Position numbers and translations under genes: made by a program
In this document: piece after piece, positions 16,726 to 25,387 of the stretch
Layout: each line of letters starts with the position of its first letter
Numbering within the stretch: position 1 is the stretch's first letter
The notes under the pieces: model-generated
Told to the model about the DNA's origin: nothing
Database searches by the model: none
Seen by the model: only the letters and a program-made list of their open reading frames with translations
NCBI RefSeq assembly: GCF_001403635.1
Contig: NZ_LN879468.1
Coordinates: 1,945,501-2,009,500 of the forward strand
Origin: Clostridium massiliamazoniense
GTDB lineage: Bacteria; Bacillota; Clostridia; Clostridiales; Clostridiaceae
Length of the DNA: 64,000 bases
Reading direction: 5' to 3'

Positions 16726-17238
16726 TTAGTGCCAGTGGTTTGTTAACATTAAGAATCCTGGTATCCAAGCTGTTACGATACCCTCGAATACTCCTAACCA
16801 ACCAACGAATGAGCCAAGGTTTTTCTTAGCAACACATTCAACCCATCCAGTGAACCATAGAACTCCCCATAACCACCAGATAACTGCCATTTTCCAACCA
16901 TGACCACCGTCCCAGCATAATATACCAGCTGGAATTGAGTTAACAGCAACGAATAAGCTATACCAACCATATGGTCTTGTATCTAAATCAAATATTCCAT
17001 TGATACCTACATAAAGGTATGTGAAACCAAATAGTAATCCAGTAGCTGATGAATAGTAACTTGAAATTCCGCCACCTGAATATAAAGCGTATCCTGCAGT
17101 AATAAAGTTTAAGAATAGTGAAAGTCCACCATTAAATAAGTTCATGACAGCAGCTGATTTTGAATCTACTTTTTGTAATCTGCTGACACCGTTACTGAAA
17201 AGTGTAATCCCTACGTATAGTAAAGCTTCTCCTAACAT
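16726..17238 (-). CDS. ureI: UreI/AmiS-family urea channel
   Basis: A 170-residue inner-membrane urea channel that would feed external urea to cytoplasmic urease. It follows H. pylori UreI closely: MLGEALLYVGITLFSNGV, SAAVMNLFNGGLS, GLLFGFTYLYVGI, RPYGWYSLFVAVNSIPA, WLWGVLWFTGWVE and AWIPGFLMLTNHWH at the end. Six membrane segments are expected. Both extracellular loops are much shorter than in H. pylori (SGGGISSYYSS and CWDGGHGWK) and have only one histidine, so acid gating as in H. pylori is doubtful. It is separated from ureD by 304 bases and starts inside a hairpin (17236-17263). Confidence 0.93.
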   Translation of the reverse strand: MLGEALLYVGITLFSNGVSRLQKVDSKSAAVMNLFNGGLSLFLNFITAGYALYSGGGISSYYSSATGLLFGFTYLYVGINGIFDLDTRPYGWYSLFVAVNSIPAGILCWDGGHGWKMAVIWWLWGVLWFTGWVECVAKKNLGSFVGWLGVFEGIVTAWIPGFLMLTNHWH

Positions 17239-17263
17239 ATTAAAACCTCCTCGTTTTAATATG
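17236..17263 (-). promoter_or_regulatory. Hairpin sequestering the ureI start codon
   Basis: On the mRNA, CATATTAAAAC / GTTTTAATATG form a perfect 11-bp stem whose 6-base loop is GAGGAG. The loop is the Shine-Dalgarno sequence and the ATG of ureI ends the 3' arm. Translation would need the AU-rich stem to open, as in RNA thermometers and other start-site switches. The structure is read directly; regulation is inference. Confidence 0.75.
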
Positions 17264-17542
17264 ACTACCTAAAATACTAATATCACATTAGTTATATTTA
17301 TCTTTTGTGTATAAAATTTAGTTATAATTTCCATAAAGTTTTATCATCTACGGTTTATGTAGCTCTTATATAAGATAAGTTGATTAAGGATCTTATATAA
17401 ATCGATATTATCTTCTATAGCTAATCTGAATCTCAGCAAATTAATTGCAGTCATATTTTTCATTTGTATTTTTATTTATCTAATATAACTATATTGAAAA
17501 AATATGGTTATAAATTAGCTAGTCTTATGTAAATATCAATTA
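17264..17542 (-). other. ureD-ureI intergenic leader with hairpins
   Basis: No gene. On the minus strand it holds an 11-bp stem-loop (TTATATAAGAT / ATCTTATATAA, 17366-17400, loop 13) without a T-run, and a smaller one (ACTAAT-atcac-ATTAGT, 17276-17292). These may separate ureI expression from ureGD or process the transcript. I see no clear promoter. Confidence 0.5.
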
Positions 17543-18388
17543 TTAATATTTACGTATATTTATTGGACCTAGTCCAAATAACTTTTCTCTTAAGTGATAA
17601 TGTACTTCATCTATAGCTTTTTGAATTTCTTGAGTTAAATTTCCTAAAACTCTTATTATAAATCCATTAGATTCTAAAGAAGATACTCCAAATTTAACAT
17701 CTAGTTCTAAAGCATTAATAAGTTCTCTTGCTTTTTCAACATCTTCTTCTGTTATTCTACTATCAACAACAACCATTGTTCCAAAGTTAACGTATCCTTC
17801 TAGTAATCCTAGTTCAGTTACATCATACTCCCTTGGATTTAATTGTAAGTTATCAAGTAAAAGAAGTTTATTATCTACATATATTTTATTTCTCATTCTA
17901 ACGGCCTCATATTGGAATTTAGCTCCATCTGGTGACCATCCTGATGTTATTCCATCAGTGTATATTAAAGTTGAGTTTTTATCCATATAGATTGTTGTAT
18001 CTTGGTTATAAACAGCATTTTTATAAAGAATAACACTATCTGAAATATACTCTAAAACTGAATTTTCTTCCATTTTTATAGTAGTTTGTTGATATGATGC
18101 TTCTTTATTTTTTTCACATTTATAAACCTTTGTAGGCGCTTGAGTAGTTATTATTACTTTAGCATCTTTTTTTAATGTGATTGAGTTTTTATAAACTTCA
18201 CCTTCAACATATCCACCACCTAGGTGTAATAAGAAATAACATGGTGTTTTTTCTCTTCCTAGATATATAGCTGGAGATATTTTAGAAGCTCCTACAAATT
18301 GACTTGTAGTTGCAACTGTTCCATTAGGTAAGTTCTCTAAAACAAGCTCAGTATCACCTGCTATTTTACTTTTCATATCATTAATCAT
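17543..18388 (-). CDS. ureD: Urease accessory protein UreD (UreH)
   Basis: A 281-residue urease maturation scaffold that binds apo-urease first and recruits UreF and UreG for nickel insertion. Family features seen: the PLHLGGGY-like strand here reading LLHLGGGYVEGE, ITTQAPTKVYKC, then LEYISDSVILYKNA and ITSGWSPDGAKF (family SGR-like turn). It starts one base after the ureG stop, with GAGGGAA as ribosome site inside ureG. The order G-D without F before it is unusual. Only this copy exists in the window, so it must serve both structural clusters if both are made. Confidence 0.93.
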   Translation of the reverse strand: MINDMKSKIAGDTELVLENLPNGTVATTSQFVGASKISPAIYLGREKTPCYFLLHLGGGYVEGEVYKNSITLKKDAKVIITTQAPTKVYKCEKNKEASYQQTTIKMEENSVLEYISDSVILYKNAVYNQDTTIYMDKNSTLIYTDGITSGWSPDGAKFQYEAVRMRNKIYVDNKLLLLDNLQLNPREYDVTELGLLEGYVNFGTMVVVDSRITEEDVEKARELINALELDVKFGVSSLESNGFIIRVLGNLTQEIQKAIDEVHYHLREKLFGLGPINIRKY

Positions 18389-18389
18389 C

Positions 18390-19001
18390 TTATGAAATTC
18401 CCTCTAATAAACATTTTTCTTTTATCCATTTTATAACAGAGTTTATTCCTTCATCTGTTTTAAGGTTAGTGAATATAAATTCTTTTTGTCCTCTAAATGT
18501 TAAAGTATCTTGTTTCATAACTTCTAAGTTTGCTCCAACATATGGTGCTAAATCTATTTTGTTTATTATGAATAAATCACTTTTGATCATTCCTTGACCT
18601 GCTTTTCTAGGTATTTTTTCACCTTGAGCAACGTCTATTATGTATATTGAGAAATCAACTAAATCTGGACTGAATGTAGCAGCTAAGTTATCTCCACCAC
18701 TTTCTACAAATATGATATCTAAGTTATCAAATTTATGTTTTAATTCCTCTACAGCAGCAAAGTTCATTGAAGCATCTTCTCTGATTGCTGTGTGTGGACA
18801 TCCACCAGTTTCAACTCCAACTATTCTGTCTTCATCTAAAACTGAGTTTTTAACCATGAATTTAGCATCTTCTTTTGTATAAATATCATTTGTTATTACT
18901 GCAAGTTCATAATCACTTGCCATTTGTCTTGTTAATCTTTCTATTAAAAGAGTTTTACCTGCTCCAACAGGTCCTCCAACACCAATTACTACTGGTCTCA
19001 T
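18390..19001 (-). CDS. ureG: Urease accessory GTPase UreG
   Basis: A 203-residue SIMIBI-class GTPase that drives nickel insertion into urease. P-loop [11 protein letters not shown] near residues 7-17, EDAKFMV switch region, the nickel-binding CPH motif in [31 protein letters not shown], and NKID for guanine specificity. ATG at 19001 ([10 protein letters not shown]) has GGAGGT about 8 bases ahead; an upstream ATG at 19016 overlaps that site and was rejected. It follows ureE after a 119-base gap holding a strong hairpin, where ureF is expected in the common ureABCEFGD order. Confidence 0.96.
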   Translation of the reverse strand: MRPVVIGVGGPVGAGKTLLIERLTRQMASDYELAVITNDIYTKEDAKFMVKNSVLDEDRIVGVETGGCPHTAIREDASMNFAAVEELKHKFDNLDIIFVESGGDNLAATFSPDLVDFSIYIIDVAQGEKIPRKAGQGMIKSDLFIINKIDLAPYVGANLEVMKQDTLTFRGQKEFIFTNLKTDEGINSVIKWIKEKCLLEGIS

Positions 19002-19046
19002 AACAAGTACCTCCATATTTAAAAAATATTTTGCTGATTTATGTAA

Positions 19047-19086
19047 GTTTATCTTGAGAGGGAGAGCCCCTCTCTTTTAGATAAAC
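19047..19086 (-). repeat. Strong stem-loop between ureE and ureG
   Basis: GTTTATCT / AGATAAAC (8 bp) outside and GAGAGGG / CCCTCTC (7 bp) inside, separated by a small internal loop. GC-rich for this genome and without a T-run on the minus strand, so more likely a processing or stabilising element than a terminator. It lies where ureF would usually be. Confidence 0.7.
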
Positions 19087-19120
19087 CACAAGATTTTAAA
19101 ATAAGTCATTTTAGAATTAA

Positions 19121-19615
19121 TTAATGTATATGTCCAGTATCAATATTTCTAAAAGGCTTATCTAAGCTCACCTTTTCTTTTGAATATTCTATATTGCTTG
19201 CTTTCAATATTTCTTCTATTCTACTATCACATTGTAATAACATCTTTCCATGCTTAAATTGAGCAGGTAAATGTCTATTTCCAAGTGAATGAGCTACTTG
19301 ACCCATTTCTATCATACTCTTAGGCTCAATAACTAAAACTTCATCAGTTGCTATAGTTACTACAACTATATTATGCCCATCTTTTAGAATAATATCACCA
19401 TCTTTTAATATTTTTCCTTCGATAGAAATTTCATATTCATGATTATGGTCAGAAACAACCTTTAAACCGTTGCATTCCATTGGTTTATCAAGGACTACAG
19501 TTTCAATATGATATTGATTTATATCATCATGGTGATGATGATGCTCTACTTCATCATGGTGATGATTTATACTATTTAATTCTTTTATATTTCCAAATAA
19601 CTTATTTAAAACCAT
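19121..19615 (-). CDS. ureE: Urease accessory protein UreE (copy 2)
   Basis: A 164-residue nickel chaperone, paralogue of the copy at 2312-2803. The core from about residue 36 is nearly the same (IETVVLDKPMECN, then LGNRHLPAQFKHGKMLLQCD). The N-terminal histidine-rich stretch differs: HHHDEVEHHHHHDD (about residues 18-31) against HHHDHRDHHNHGD in copy 1. Such stretches bind several nickel ions. GGAGG lies before the ATG. It follows ureC by 25 bases. The C-terminus ends DTGHIH, which may hold a further metal-binding site. Confidence 0.95.
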   Translation of the reverse strand: MVLNKLFGNIKELNSINHHHDEVEHHHHHDDINQYHIETVVLDKPMECNGLKVVSDHNHEYEISIEGKILKDGDIILKDGHNIVVVTIATDEVLVIEPKSMIEMGQVAHSLGNRHLPAQFKHGKMLLQCDSRIEEILKASNIEYSKEKVSLDKPFRNIDTGHIH

Positions 19616-19640
19616 TTATATTCCTCCAAATACTTATCGA

Positions 19641-21356
19641 TTAGAATAAGAAGTATCTTTGAGCCATTGGTAAAACTTCAGCTGGTTCACAGTCTATAAG
19701 TTTTCCATCAACTGTAACATCGTAAGTTTGTGGATCTACTTCTAATTCAGGCATTTGATCGTTAAGTTTCATGTCTTTCTTAGTTAAGTTTCTGATTCCT
19801 CTTACTGGAAGAACTATTCTCTCTAATCCTAATTGTCCTTTTATGTCATGGTCGTAAGCATATTGTGATACGAATGTAGCACAAGTTGTTCCGATAGCTT
19901 TACCATAAGCACCGTACATATTTCTTAATAATTCTGGTTGACAAGTTGGTATTGAAGCGTTAGCTTCTCCCATAACTGAAAGGTTAATCATACCACCTTT
20001 GATTACTATCTTAGGTTTAACACCGAAGAATGCTGGATCCCAAACTACTAAGTCAGCCATTTTACCAACTTCAACTGATCCTATGAATTCTGATACACCG
20101 TGAGCGATAGCTGGGTTGATTGTGTACTTAGCAACATATCTCTTGATTCTGTTGTTATCGTTGTACTCTGAGTCACCTTCCATGATTCCTCTTTGTTCTT
20201 TCATTTTTCCAGCTGTTTGCCATGTTCTAGCTATAACTTCTCCGATTCTTCCCATAGCCATTGTATCTGAACTCATGATACTGAATACACCCATGTCGTG
20301 AAGAATATCTTCAGCAGCGATAGTTTGTTTTCTTATTCTTGAGTCAGCGAATGCTATATCTTCTGGAACTTTAGCATCTAAGTGGTGACAAACCATAAGC
20401 ATATCTAAGTGCTCAGCTATTGTATTAACTGTATATGGTTTTGTTGGGTTTGTTGATGCTGGTAATACGTTTAAGTGTGAAGCCATTTTTAAGATATCAG
20501 GTGCGTGTCCACCACCAGCTCCTTCTGTATGGAATGTATGAATAACTCTTCCTTTAATAGCTTCTATTGTATTTTCAACGAATCCACCTTCGTTTAATGT
20601 ATCTGTATGGATTGCAACTTGAACATCATATTCGTCAGCAGCAGCTAATGAATAATCTATAGCTGATCTAGTAGCACCCCAGTCTTCGTGAATTTTTAAT
20701 CCACAAGCACCAGCTCTGATTTGCTCAGCGTTAACTTCTACGTTAGCTCCGCTACCTTTTCCTAAGATACCAACGTTTACTGGAAGTCCTTCGAATGCTT
20801 CTAACATTCTATGTATGTTCCATTCACCTGGAGTACAAGTTGTTGCGTTAGTACCATCGTTAGGACCAGTACCTCCACCTATAACAGTTGTGATACCACC
20901 GTGTAATGCAACTTCTGCTAAATCTGGGCTGATAAAGTGAACGTGTGTATCAATACCACCAGCAGTTACTATGCATCCTTCTCCTGCTAAAGCTTCTGTA
21001 CTAACACCAACTATAAAGTCAACGTTATCCATTCCGTGTGGGTTACCACCTTTACCGATAGCAGCTATTTTTCCGTCTTTTATACCGATATCAGCTTTGT
21101 AAATTCCAGTGTAGTCTACTATAGTAGCTCCTGTGATTATTAAGTCAACTACTTTAGGGTTCTTTCTAGTTTCGATTGAGTTTTGACCCATACCGTCTCT
21201 TAAAGATTTACCACCACCGAATTTACATTCGTCTCCGTAAACTGTTAAGTCTTTTTCTATTTTTAAGAATAAACCTGTATCTGCAAGTCTTATACTATCT
21301 CCTGCAGTAGGTCCAAATAAATCTGAATAATGTTTTCTATCTATTTCAAAGCTCAT
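19641..21356 (-). CDS. ureC: Urease subunit alpha, catalytic (copy 2)
   Basis: A 571-residue catalytic urease subunit with all active-site residues: H138/H140, K221 and H223 (GLKIHEDWG), H250, H276, C323-H324 and D364. It overlaps the ureB stop by one base, so the two are coupled. Codon use is enriched in C-ending codons (AAC, ATC, CAC) compared with neighbours, as in highly expressed genes, and copy 1 shares this. Copy 2 retains the more usual residues at sites where copy 1 has cysteine (G190, and G in TAGKMK), so copy 2 looks like the more conserved version. Confidence 0.98.
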   Translation of the reverse strand: MSFEIDRKHYSDLFGPTAGDSIRLADTGLFLKIEKDLTVYGDECKFGGGKSLRDGMGQNSIETRKNPKVVDLIITGATIVDYTGIYKADIGIKDGKIAAIGKGGNPHGMDNVDFIVGVSTEALAGEGCIVTAGGIDTHVHFISPDLAEVALHGGITTVIGGGTGPNDGTNATTCTPGEWNIHRMLEAFEGLPVNVGILGKGSGANVEVNAEQIRAGACGLKIHEDWGATRSAIDYSLAAADEYDVQVAIHTDTLNEGGFVENTIEAIKGRVIHTFHTEGAGGGHAPDILKMASHLNVLPASTNPTKPYTVNTIAEHLDMLMVCHHLDAKVPEDIAFADSRIRKQTIAAEDILHDMGVFSIMSSDTMAMGRIGEVIARTWQTAGKMKEQRGIMEGDSEYNDNNRIKRYVAKYTINPAIAHGVSEFIGSVEVGKMADLVVWDPAFFGVKPKIVIKGGMINLSVMGEANASIPTCQPELLRNMYGAYGKAIGTTCATFVSQYAYDHDIKGQLGLERIVLPVRGIRNLTKKDMKLNDQMPELEVDPQTYDVTVDGKLIDCEPAEVLPMAQRYFLF

Positions 21357-21679
21357 TACTTTCTACCTCCTTCATCTAGGAATCCATCTACTTGATTGTT
21401 TAATCCGTATACTCTTCTTACTCCAGCGATGTCTATTAATTTAACTATTTTCTCATCACCTGGCTCGAATCTTACAGCTGTTCCAGCTGGTATATCTAAT
21501 CTCTTACCAAAAGCTGCTTCTCTATCAAATTGTAAAGCTTTGTTTACTTCTGGGAAGTGGAAATGTGATCCTACTTGAACTGGTCTATCTCCTGTGTTAG
21601 TAACTTTAAGCTCGATTGCTTCTCTACCTGCATTGTATTGTATTGCTTCTTCTGCTAATTTGTATTCTCCTGGTATCAT
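21356..21679 (-). CDS. ureB: Urease subunit beta (copy 2)
   Basis: A 107-residue urease beta subunit: [20 protein letters not shown], the VGSHFHF strand and the [11 protein letters not shown] loop. GGAGG precedes the ATG, 16 bases after ureA. The TAATG overlap with ureC keeps subunits in step. Differences from copy 1 cluster on surface positions (AEE/SQK, Q/D at residue 50, KL/HL). Confidence 0.97.
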   Translation of the reverse strand: MIPGEYKLAEEAIQYNAGREAIELKVTNTGDRPVQVGSHFHFPEVNKALQFDREAAFGKRLDIPAGTAVRFEPGDEKIVKLIDIAGVRRVYGLNNQVDGFLDEGGRK

Positions 21680-21695
21680 AATTCAAACCTCCTTA

Positions 21696-21998
21696 TTATT
21701 GAATAGGGTCATGAACAGTTACAAGTTTAGTACCATCTGGGAAAGTACATTCAACTTGAATTGCATGAATCATTTCTGGAATTCCTTCCATAACTTCATC
21801 TCTTTTTAAGATTTTTCTGCATTCATCCATTAATTGTTCAACTCTTTTACCTTCTCTAGCACCTTCCATTATTGCATCTGTAATAAGTGCTACTGATTCA
21901 GGGTAGTTTAATTTGATTCCTTTAGCTAATCTTCTTCTAGCAACATCAGCTGCTACAACTATCATTAGCTTTTCTTGTTCTTTCATTGATAATCTCAT
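21696..21998 (-). CDS. ureA: Urease subunit gamma (copy 2)
   Basis: A complete 100-residue UreA, first gene of the operon. It starts [20 protein letters not shown], has the [14 protein letters not shown] motif and ends HDPIQ. AGGAGG lies 7 bases before ATG at 21998. A candidate sigma-A-type promoter and two palindromes lie upstream (22032-22129). Downstream order is B, C, E, G, D. Confidence 0.97.
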   Translation of the reverse strand: MRLSMKEQEKLMIVVAADVARRRLAKGIKLNYPESVALITDAIMEGAREGKRVEQLMDECRKILKRDEVMEGIPEMIHAIQVECTFPDGTKLVTVHDPIQ

Positions 21999-22031
21999 TT
22001 ACTAATTCCTCCTTTATATTAAGAAATTTTA

Positions 22032-22055
22032 TAATAACATTTATAAAAGTTATTA
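22032..22055 (-). promoter_or_regulatory. Inverted repeat in the ureA leader
   Basis: TAATAAC / GTTATTA with a 10-base spacer, 34 bases upstream of the ureA ATG and downstream of the likely transcription start. It could be an operator or a leader hairpin. No NikR-like GTATGA site is seen. Confidence 0.4.
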
Positions 22056-22101
22056 CCATTAATTAACTATTTCAATATATTGCACTGATTTGTTTAAATA
22101 A

Positions 22102-22129
22102 ATTTTAAAATTTATTTATAGGTTGTCCA
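22102..22129 (-). promoter_or_regulatory. Candidate urease operon promoter
   Basis: On the minus strand TGGACA (22124-22129), a 16-base spacer, then TAAAAT (22102-22107). A perfect 22-base palindrome spans 22096-22117 and covers the -10, so a dimeric repressor could act there; the palindrome is pure A/T and may be chance. Confidence 0.45.
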
Positions 22130-22572
22130 AAATATTAAGTCTAAACTTAACTAATTTTGTGCACATCAACGCAACAAAATTTAAATTTATTAAACTTATT
22201 AAAATCAATATCGAAGTTCAATATCTAATTACAATTTAAACTTTTCGTTCTTATATGTCAAACAAAGTGATTATTAAAATTCATTATTTATCCTTTTATT
22301 TTCTTCAAGTTTTTTCAATAAAAAGTCTTTTTTTTGTATATTTAATAAAATTAATTCCTTTTCTAATAAATAAACAATAAATTTTACTATTTGATAAGAA
22401 TGTTAATAAACTTAAAATTATATTAACATTCTTTACACTGATACTGCCTATAATATTCATTTTCCATATTTTTTCTTGGTAAATATTATTGAATTCTTAC
22501 TGATTATTATAATTTTTTCTTAAATTTATCTAATTAAATATAATATGTAATTAAATTAGAATTGTATTTTTA
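22130..22572. other. Intergenic region between ureA promoter and purA
   Basis: Very AT-rich and without a supportable gene. Near the purA end (about 22526-22562) an imperfect inverted repeat TCTAATT / AATTAGA could end purA transcripts but lacks a T-run. Nothing else recognised. Confidence 0.5.
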
Positions 22573-23856
22573 TTAATAATTTATTCTTATTGTTTGACTT
22601 CTCTTCGGTCCTACAGATATTATAGAAACTTTTGTTTCAGTTAACTCCTCAATTCTCCTTATATACTTCTTAGCATTCTCAGGAATATCTTTATAATCAC
22701 TTATTTTTTCTATTTCTTCACTCCATCCATCAAATTCTTCATAAATTGGCTTACATCTAGCTAACTTTTCTAAACTTGCCGGAAAATAATCTATTTTTTC
22801 TCCATCTAATTCATAGGCAATGCAAAGTTTAACCTTGTCTAATCCAGCTAAAGTATCTATTTTAGTAATAGTAAAAGAAGTTAAACCATTAACCCTTGCT
22901 GATTTTTTTAATATTACAGTATCTAACCACCCACAACGTCTAGACCTTCCTGTTGTTACCCCATATTCATGACCTTTTTCCCTTATCCATTCTCCTATTT
23001 CATCATTTAATTCTGTAGGAAAAGGCCCTTTGCCAACTCTCGTTGTATAAGCCTTAGCTATTCCTAGAACCTCATCAATTAAATTTGGTCCTATTCCTAC
23101 ACCACTTGCAACACCACAGGATGTTGTATTTGATGATGTCACATAAGGATATGTTCCATAGTCTATATCTAATAACATTCCTTGAGCCCCTTCAAATAAT
23201 ATATTTTTCTCATTTTTTATATTTTTAAATATTTCTACAGATGTATCTTTAACAAAAGGCTCTAATCTTTTTGAGAAGTTATTATATTGATCAAATATTT
23301 CCTCAAATTTTAATTCTTCTCCATTTAACACTTCCTTTATATATTTATTTTTTATCTCTAAGTTTCTTCTAAGCTTTTCCTCAAAAATTTTATTATCTAT
23401 TAAATCACAAACTCTTATACCTATTCTCTCAAATTTATCTGTATAACATGGACCAATTCCCTTAAAGGTAGTTCCAATACTATGGCTTCCCTTCATTTTT
23501 TCACTTAATTTATCAATTTCTATATGATAAGGCATTATAATATGAGCTCTATCGCTTATTATTAATTTTTTCGGAGTTACATCTACTCCTAAATCCTTTA
23601 AATAATCAATTTCTTTAAATAGAGCTCTTGGGTCTACAACTACTCCATTTCCTATTACATTTAATTTATCTTCATATAGTATTCCAGAAGGAATTAAGTG
23701 CAATTTGTATTGCTTCTCTCCTACCTCTACAGTATGCCCTGCATTATTCCCACCTTGAAATCTGACAATAACATCTGCATTTTCTGCTAAATAATCTGTC
23801 ATTTTTCCTTTTCCTTCATCTCCCCATTGTGCACCTACTACAACAAATGATGACAT
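22573..23856 (-). CDS. purA: Adenylosuccinate synthetase
   Basis: A 427-residue enzyme joining IMP and aspartate with GTP to give adenylosuccinate, the first step from IMP to [20 protein letters not shown] (GTP/IMP-binding start, catalytic Asp and Lys), GGNNAGHTV (catalytic His), GPCYTDK and the C-terminal TKIDTLAG are all present. ATG at 23856 ([10 protein letters not shown]) has GAGGAGG ahead of it; an in-frame TTG at 23874 overlaps that site. It is monocistronic here, away from other purine genes. Confidence 0.97.
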   Translation of the reverse strand: MSSFVVVGAQWGDEGKGKMTDYLAENADVIVRFQGGNNAGHTVEVGEKQYKLHLIPSGILYEDKLNVIGNGVVVDPRALFKEIDYLKDLGVDVTPKKLIISDRAHIIMPYHIEIDKLSEKMKGSHSIGTTFKGIGPCYTDKFERIGIRVCDLIDNKIFEEKLRRNLEIKNKYIKEVLNGEELKFEEIFDQYNNFSKRLEPFVKDTSVEIFKNIKNEKNILFEGAQGMLLDIDYGTYPYVTSSNTTSCGVASGVGIGPNLIDEVLGIAKAYTTRVGKGPFPTELNDEIGEWIREKGHEYGVTTGRSRRCGWLDTVILKKSARVNGLTSFTITKIDTLAGLDKVKLCIAYELDGEKIDYFPASLEKLARCKPIYEEFDGWSEEIEKISDYKDIPENAKKYIRRIEELTETKVSIISVGPKRSQTIRINY

Positions 23857-23984
23857 TCCTAAAATCCTCCTCAAAGTAAAATTTATTATTTTCCTTAGTA
23901 TTATTCAAAATCTATCTATTTATAATAAAATTTTAACTTCTGCATAAAATTATAAAGAATTATATTATATAAGGAGAAAAACAA

Positions 23985-24584
23985 ATGAAAGAACTTACAA
24001 CAAAAAAATTTAATTTTCAATCTATAAACGGACTTAGTGAAAAACAACTTGATGCTCATTTCAAATTATATAAAGGTTATGTTACTAAAGTTAATGAAAT
24101 CTCTCAATTATCTAAGAATCCTGAAGACTTTAAAGGTTCAAATCCTACTTTTAGTGAAATGAGAAATCAAAAATTAGGTGAAACTTATGCTCTAAATGGA
24201 GTAAAATTACATGAATTATACTTTGAAAATATTTGTGATCCTAAAGGGGAACCTAGCGAAGAATTAAATAAACTTATTAGTGGTTGCTTCAAAGACAAAG
24301 ATGAAATGATTGCTTATTTAAAAGAAGTAGCTTTAAGTGTTAGAGGATGGGCTATTGTTGCTTTAGATTGCCTAACTCAAAGCCTTAGAGTTATTGGAGC
24401 TGATTTACATGATTATGGTGCTGTTTGGGGTGCAACTCCTATTATTGTAATCGACGTTTATGAACATGCTTACTTTATGGATTATGGTTCTGATAGAGGA
24501 GCTTACCTTGATAAAATCCTACCTAACTTAAACTGGGATGTTATTAATGAAAGAGTAAAAAAAGAAGCTTCTAAGTGGAGCTAA
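23985..24584 (+). CDS. Fe/Mn superoxide dismutase family protein
   Basis: A 199-residue protein of the iron/manganese SOD family, which removes superoxide. Likely metal ligands are H in LDAHFKLYKGYV, H in GVKLHELYF, and D and H in VIDVYEHAYFMDYG; VRGWAIVALD corresponds to the family GSGWAWL region. The first helix is one residue shorter between ligand and gateway tyrosine than in classical SODs, as in a clostridial SOD-like subgroup, so activity is likely but not certain. AAGGAG precedes the ATG. Together with reverse rubrerythrin at 14994 it indicates oxygen defence. Confidence 0.82.
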   Translation: MKELTTKKFNFQSINGLSEKQLDAHFKLYKGYVTKVNEISQLSKNPEDFKGSNPTFSEMRNQKLGETYALNGVKLHELYFENICDPKGEPSEELNKLISGCFKDKDEMIAYLKEVALSVRGWAIVALDCLTQSLRVIGADLHDYGAVWGATPIIVIDVYEHAYFMDYGSDRGAYLDKILPNLNWDVINERVKKEASKWS

Positions 24585-24600
24585 TTTTTTAACAATAAGA

Positions 24601-24626
24601 GGATGTATCAAATTACAGATACATCC
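24601..24626 (+). terminator. Terminator after the SOD gene
   Basis: Perfect 9-bp stem GGATGTATC / GATACATCC with an 8-base loop, followed by TTA. It belongs to a recurring GGATGTATCA-type terminator family in this window. The T-run is weak. Confidence 0.6.
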
Positions 24627-24738
24627 TTATCTAGCTATATAGGTTCACCATTTGTGACCACTCACCTACGCAAAGAAGCTCTAATACTAGTTCAATGGTC
24701 ACAGCATTTTGTACCTATATAGCTATCTCGGCAGATAA
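24627..24738. ncRNA. Undescribed large hairpin element, possible structured RNA
   Basis: Nested pairing: TTATC/GATAA (24627-24631 with 24734-24738), a perfect 13-bp arm TAGCTATATAGGT / ACCTATATAGCTA (24632-24644 with 24713-24725), an internal loop, an 8-bp arm TGTGACCA / TGGTCACA (24653-24660 with 24696-24703) and a 35-base apical loop. No open frame. It matches no riboswitch consensus that I know. It could be an RNA (either strand), a MITE-like remnant or an extended terminator. Confidence 0.5.
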
Positions 24739-24769
24739 AAAATACATTTATAAAAGTAATATAAATTAA

Positions 24770-24791
24770 GGTGCTGATTTGATACAGCACC
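24770..24791 (-). terminator. Terminator of the membrane protein gene
   Basis: GGTGCTG / CAGCACC stem with loop ATTTGATA, reaching the stop codon of the gene. Its loop is the reverse complement of the TATCAAAT in the SOD terminator loop. Confidence 0.6.
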
Positions 24792-25387
24792 TATCTTACT
24801 CTTACTTTATGCATTTTTAAATAATTTGCATACTTAAGTCTGTTTTTATTCCAATCTACATATCCGTAGAATAATCCAGCAAATAACCAAGCTACATATT
24901 GCATTACTGCTGGAACAAGTGCTTCATGAGGGTAGTAACATAGCGCTGTAGCTATAATAACTCCCCAAAAGAATAATCCATTAAATATTAAGTAATATCC
25001 TATAAATCTCATACTTCTAAAAGCGCCCATATTCTTATTATATAAATTATTCATAAAATTCCATTGAAATTCTCCATAAATAAAACCAGATATTATTACT
25101 ACTATTATTTTTATTATTAAAGAATCTATACTTGCTCTATTTACTCCTAAAATATATGTAAATATTACTTCTAAAAATATTATTGCTGGTATAAATTTAG
25201 CAAATAAAGTATCTATAATAATAAATTTAGTTTTTCCTCTTTCTAAAGTTAATTTATAATAATCCTTTTCTTTACTTTTTTCATATTTCACTGCTAATGC
25301 TCTTTTTTCTTTGTATCCAATAGCGAATAGTATTATTGCTATAATCATCAATATTATATTAGTAATTATAATCTCATTATTATGCAT
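24791..25387 (-). CDS. Membrane protein of unknown function
   Basis: A 198-residue protein that I do not recognise. About five hydrophobic segments are visible: residues 7-24, 55-80 (broken), 92-108, 128-150 and 160-177. A basic loop (KEKRALAVKYEKSKEKDYYK) follows the first segment, and the C-terminus is strongly basic (KYANYLKMHKVRVR). No enzyme motif. It sits downstream of the decarboxylase gene on the same strand, but a terminator-like structure (25502-25561) separates them, so cotranscription is doubtful. Confidence 0.65.
   Translation of the reverse strand: MHNNEIIITNIILMIIAIILFAIGYKEKRALAVKYEKSKEKDYYKLTLERGKTKFIIIDTLFAKFIPAIIFLEVIFTYILGVNRASIDSLIIKIIVVIISGFIYGEFQWNFMNNLYNKNMGAFRSMRFIGYYLIFNGLFFWGVIIATALCYYPHEALVPAVMQYVAWLFAGLFYGYVDWNKNRLKYANYLKMHKVRVR

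Noticed and set aside
1-21998. Composite transposon explanation for the paired urease clusters
   Set aside because: No transposase, insertion-sequence ends or target duplications are visible near either cluster.
24627-24738. Known riboswitch or 6S/SRP-type RNA
   Set aside because: No conserved core of any family that I know; left as an undescribed hairpin.
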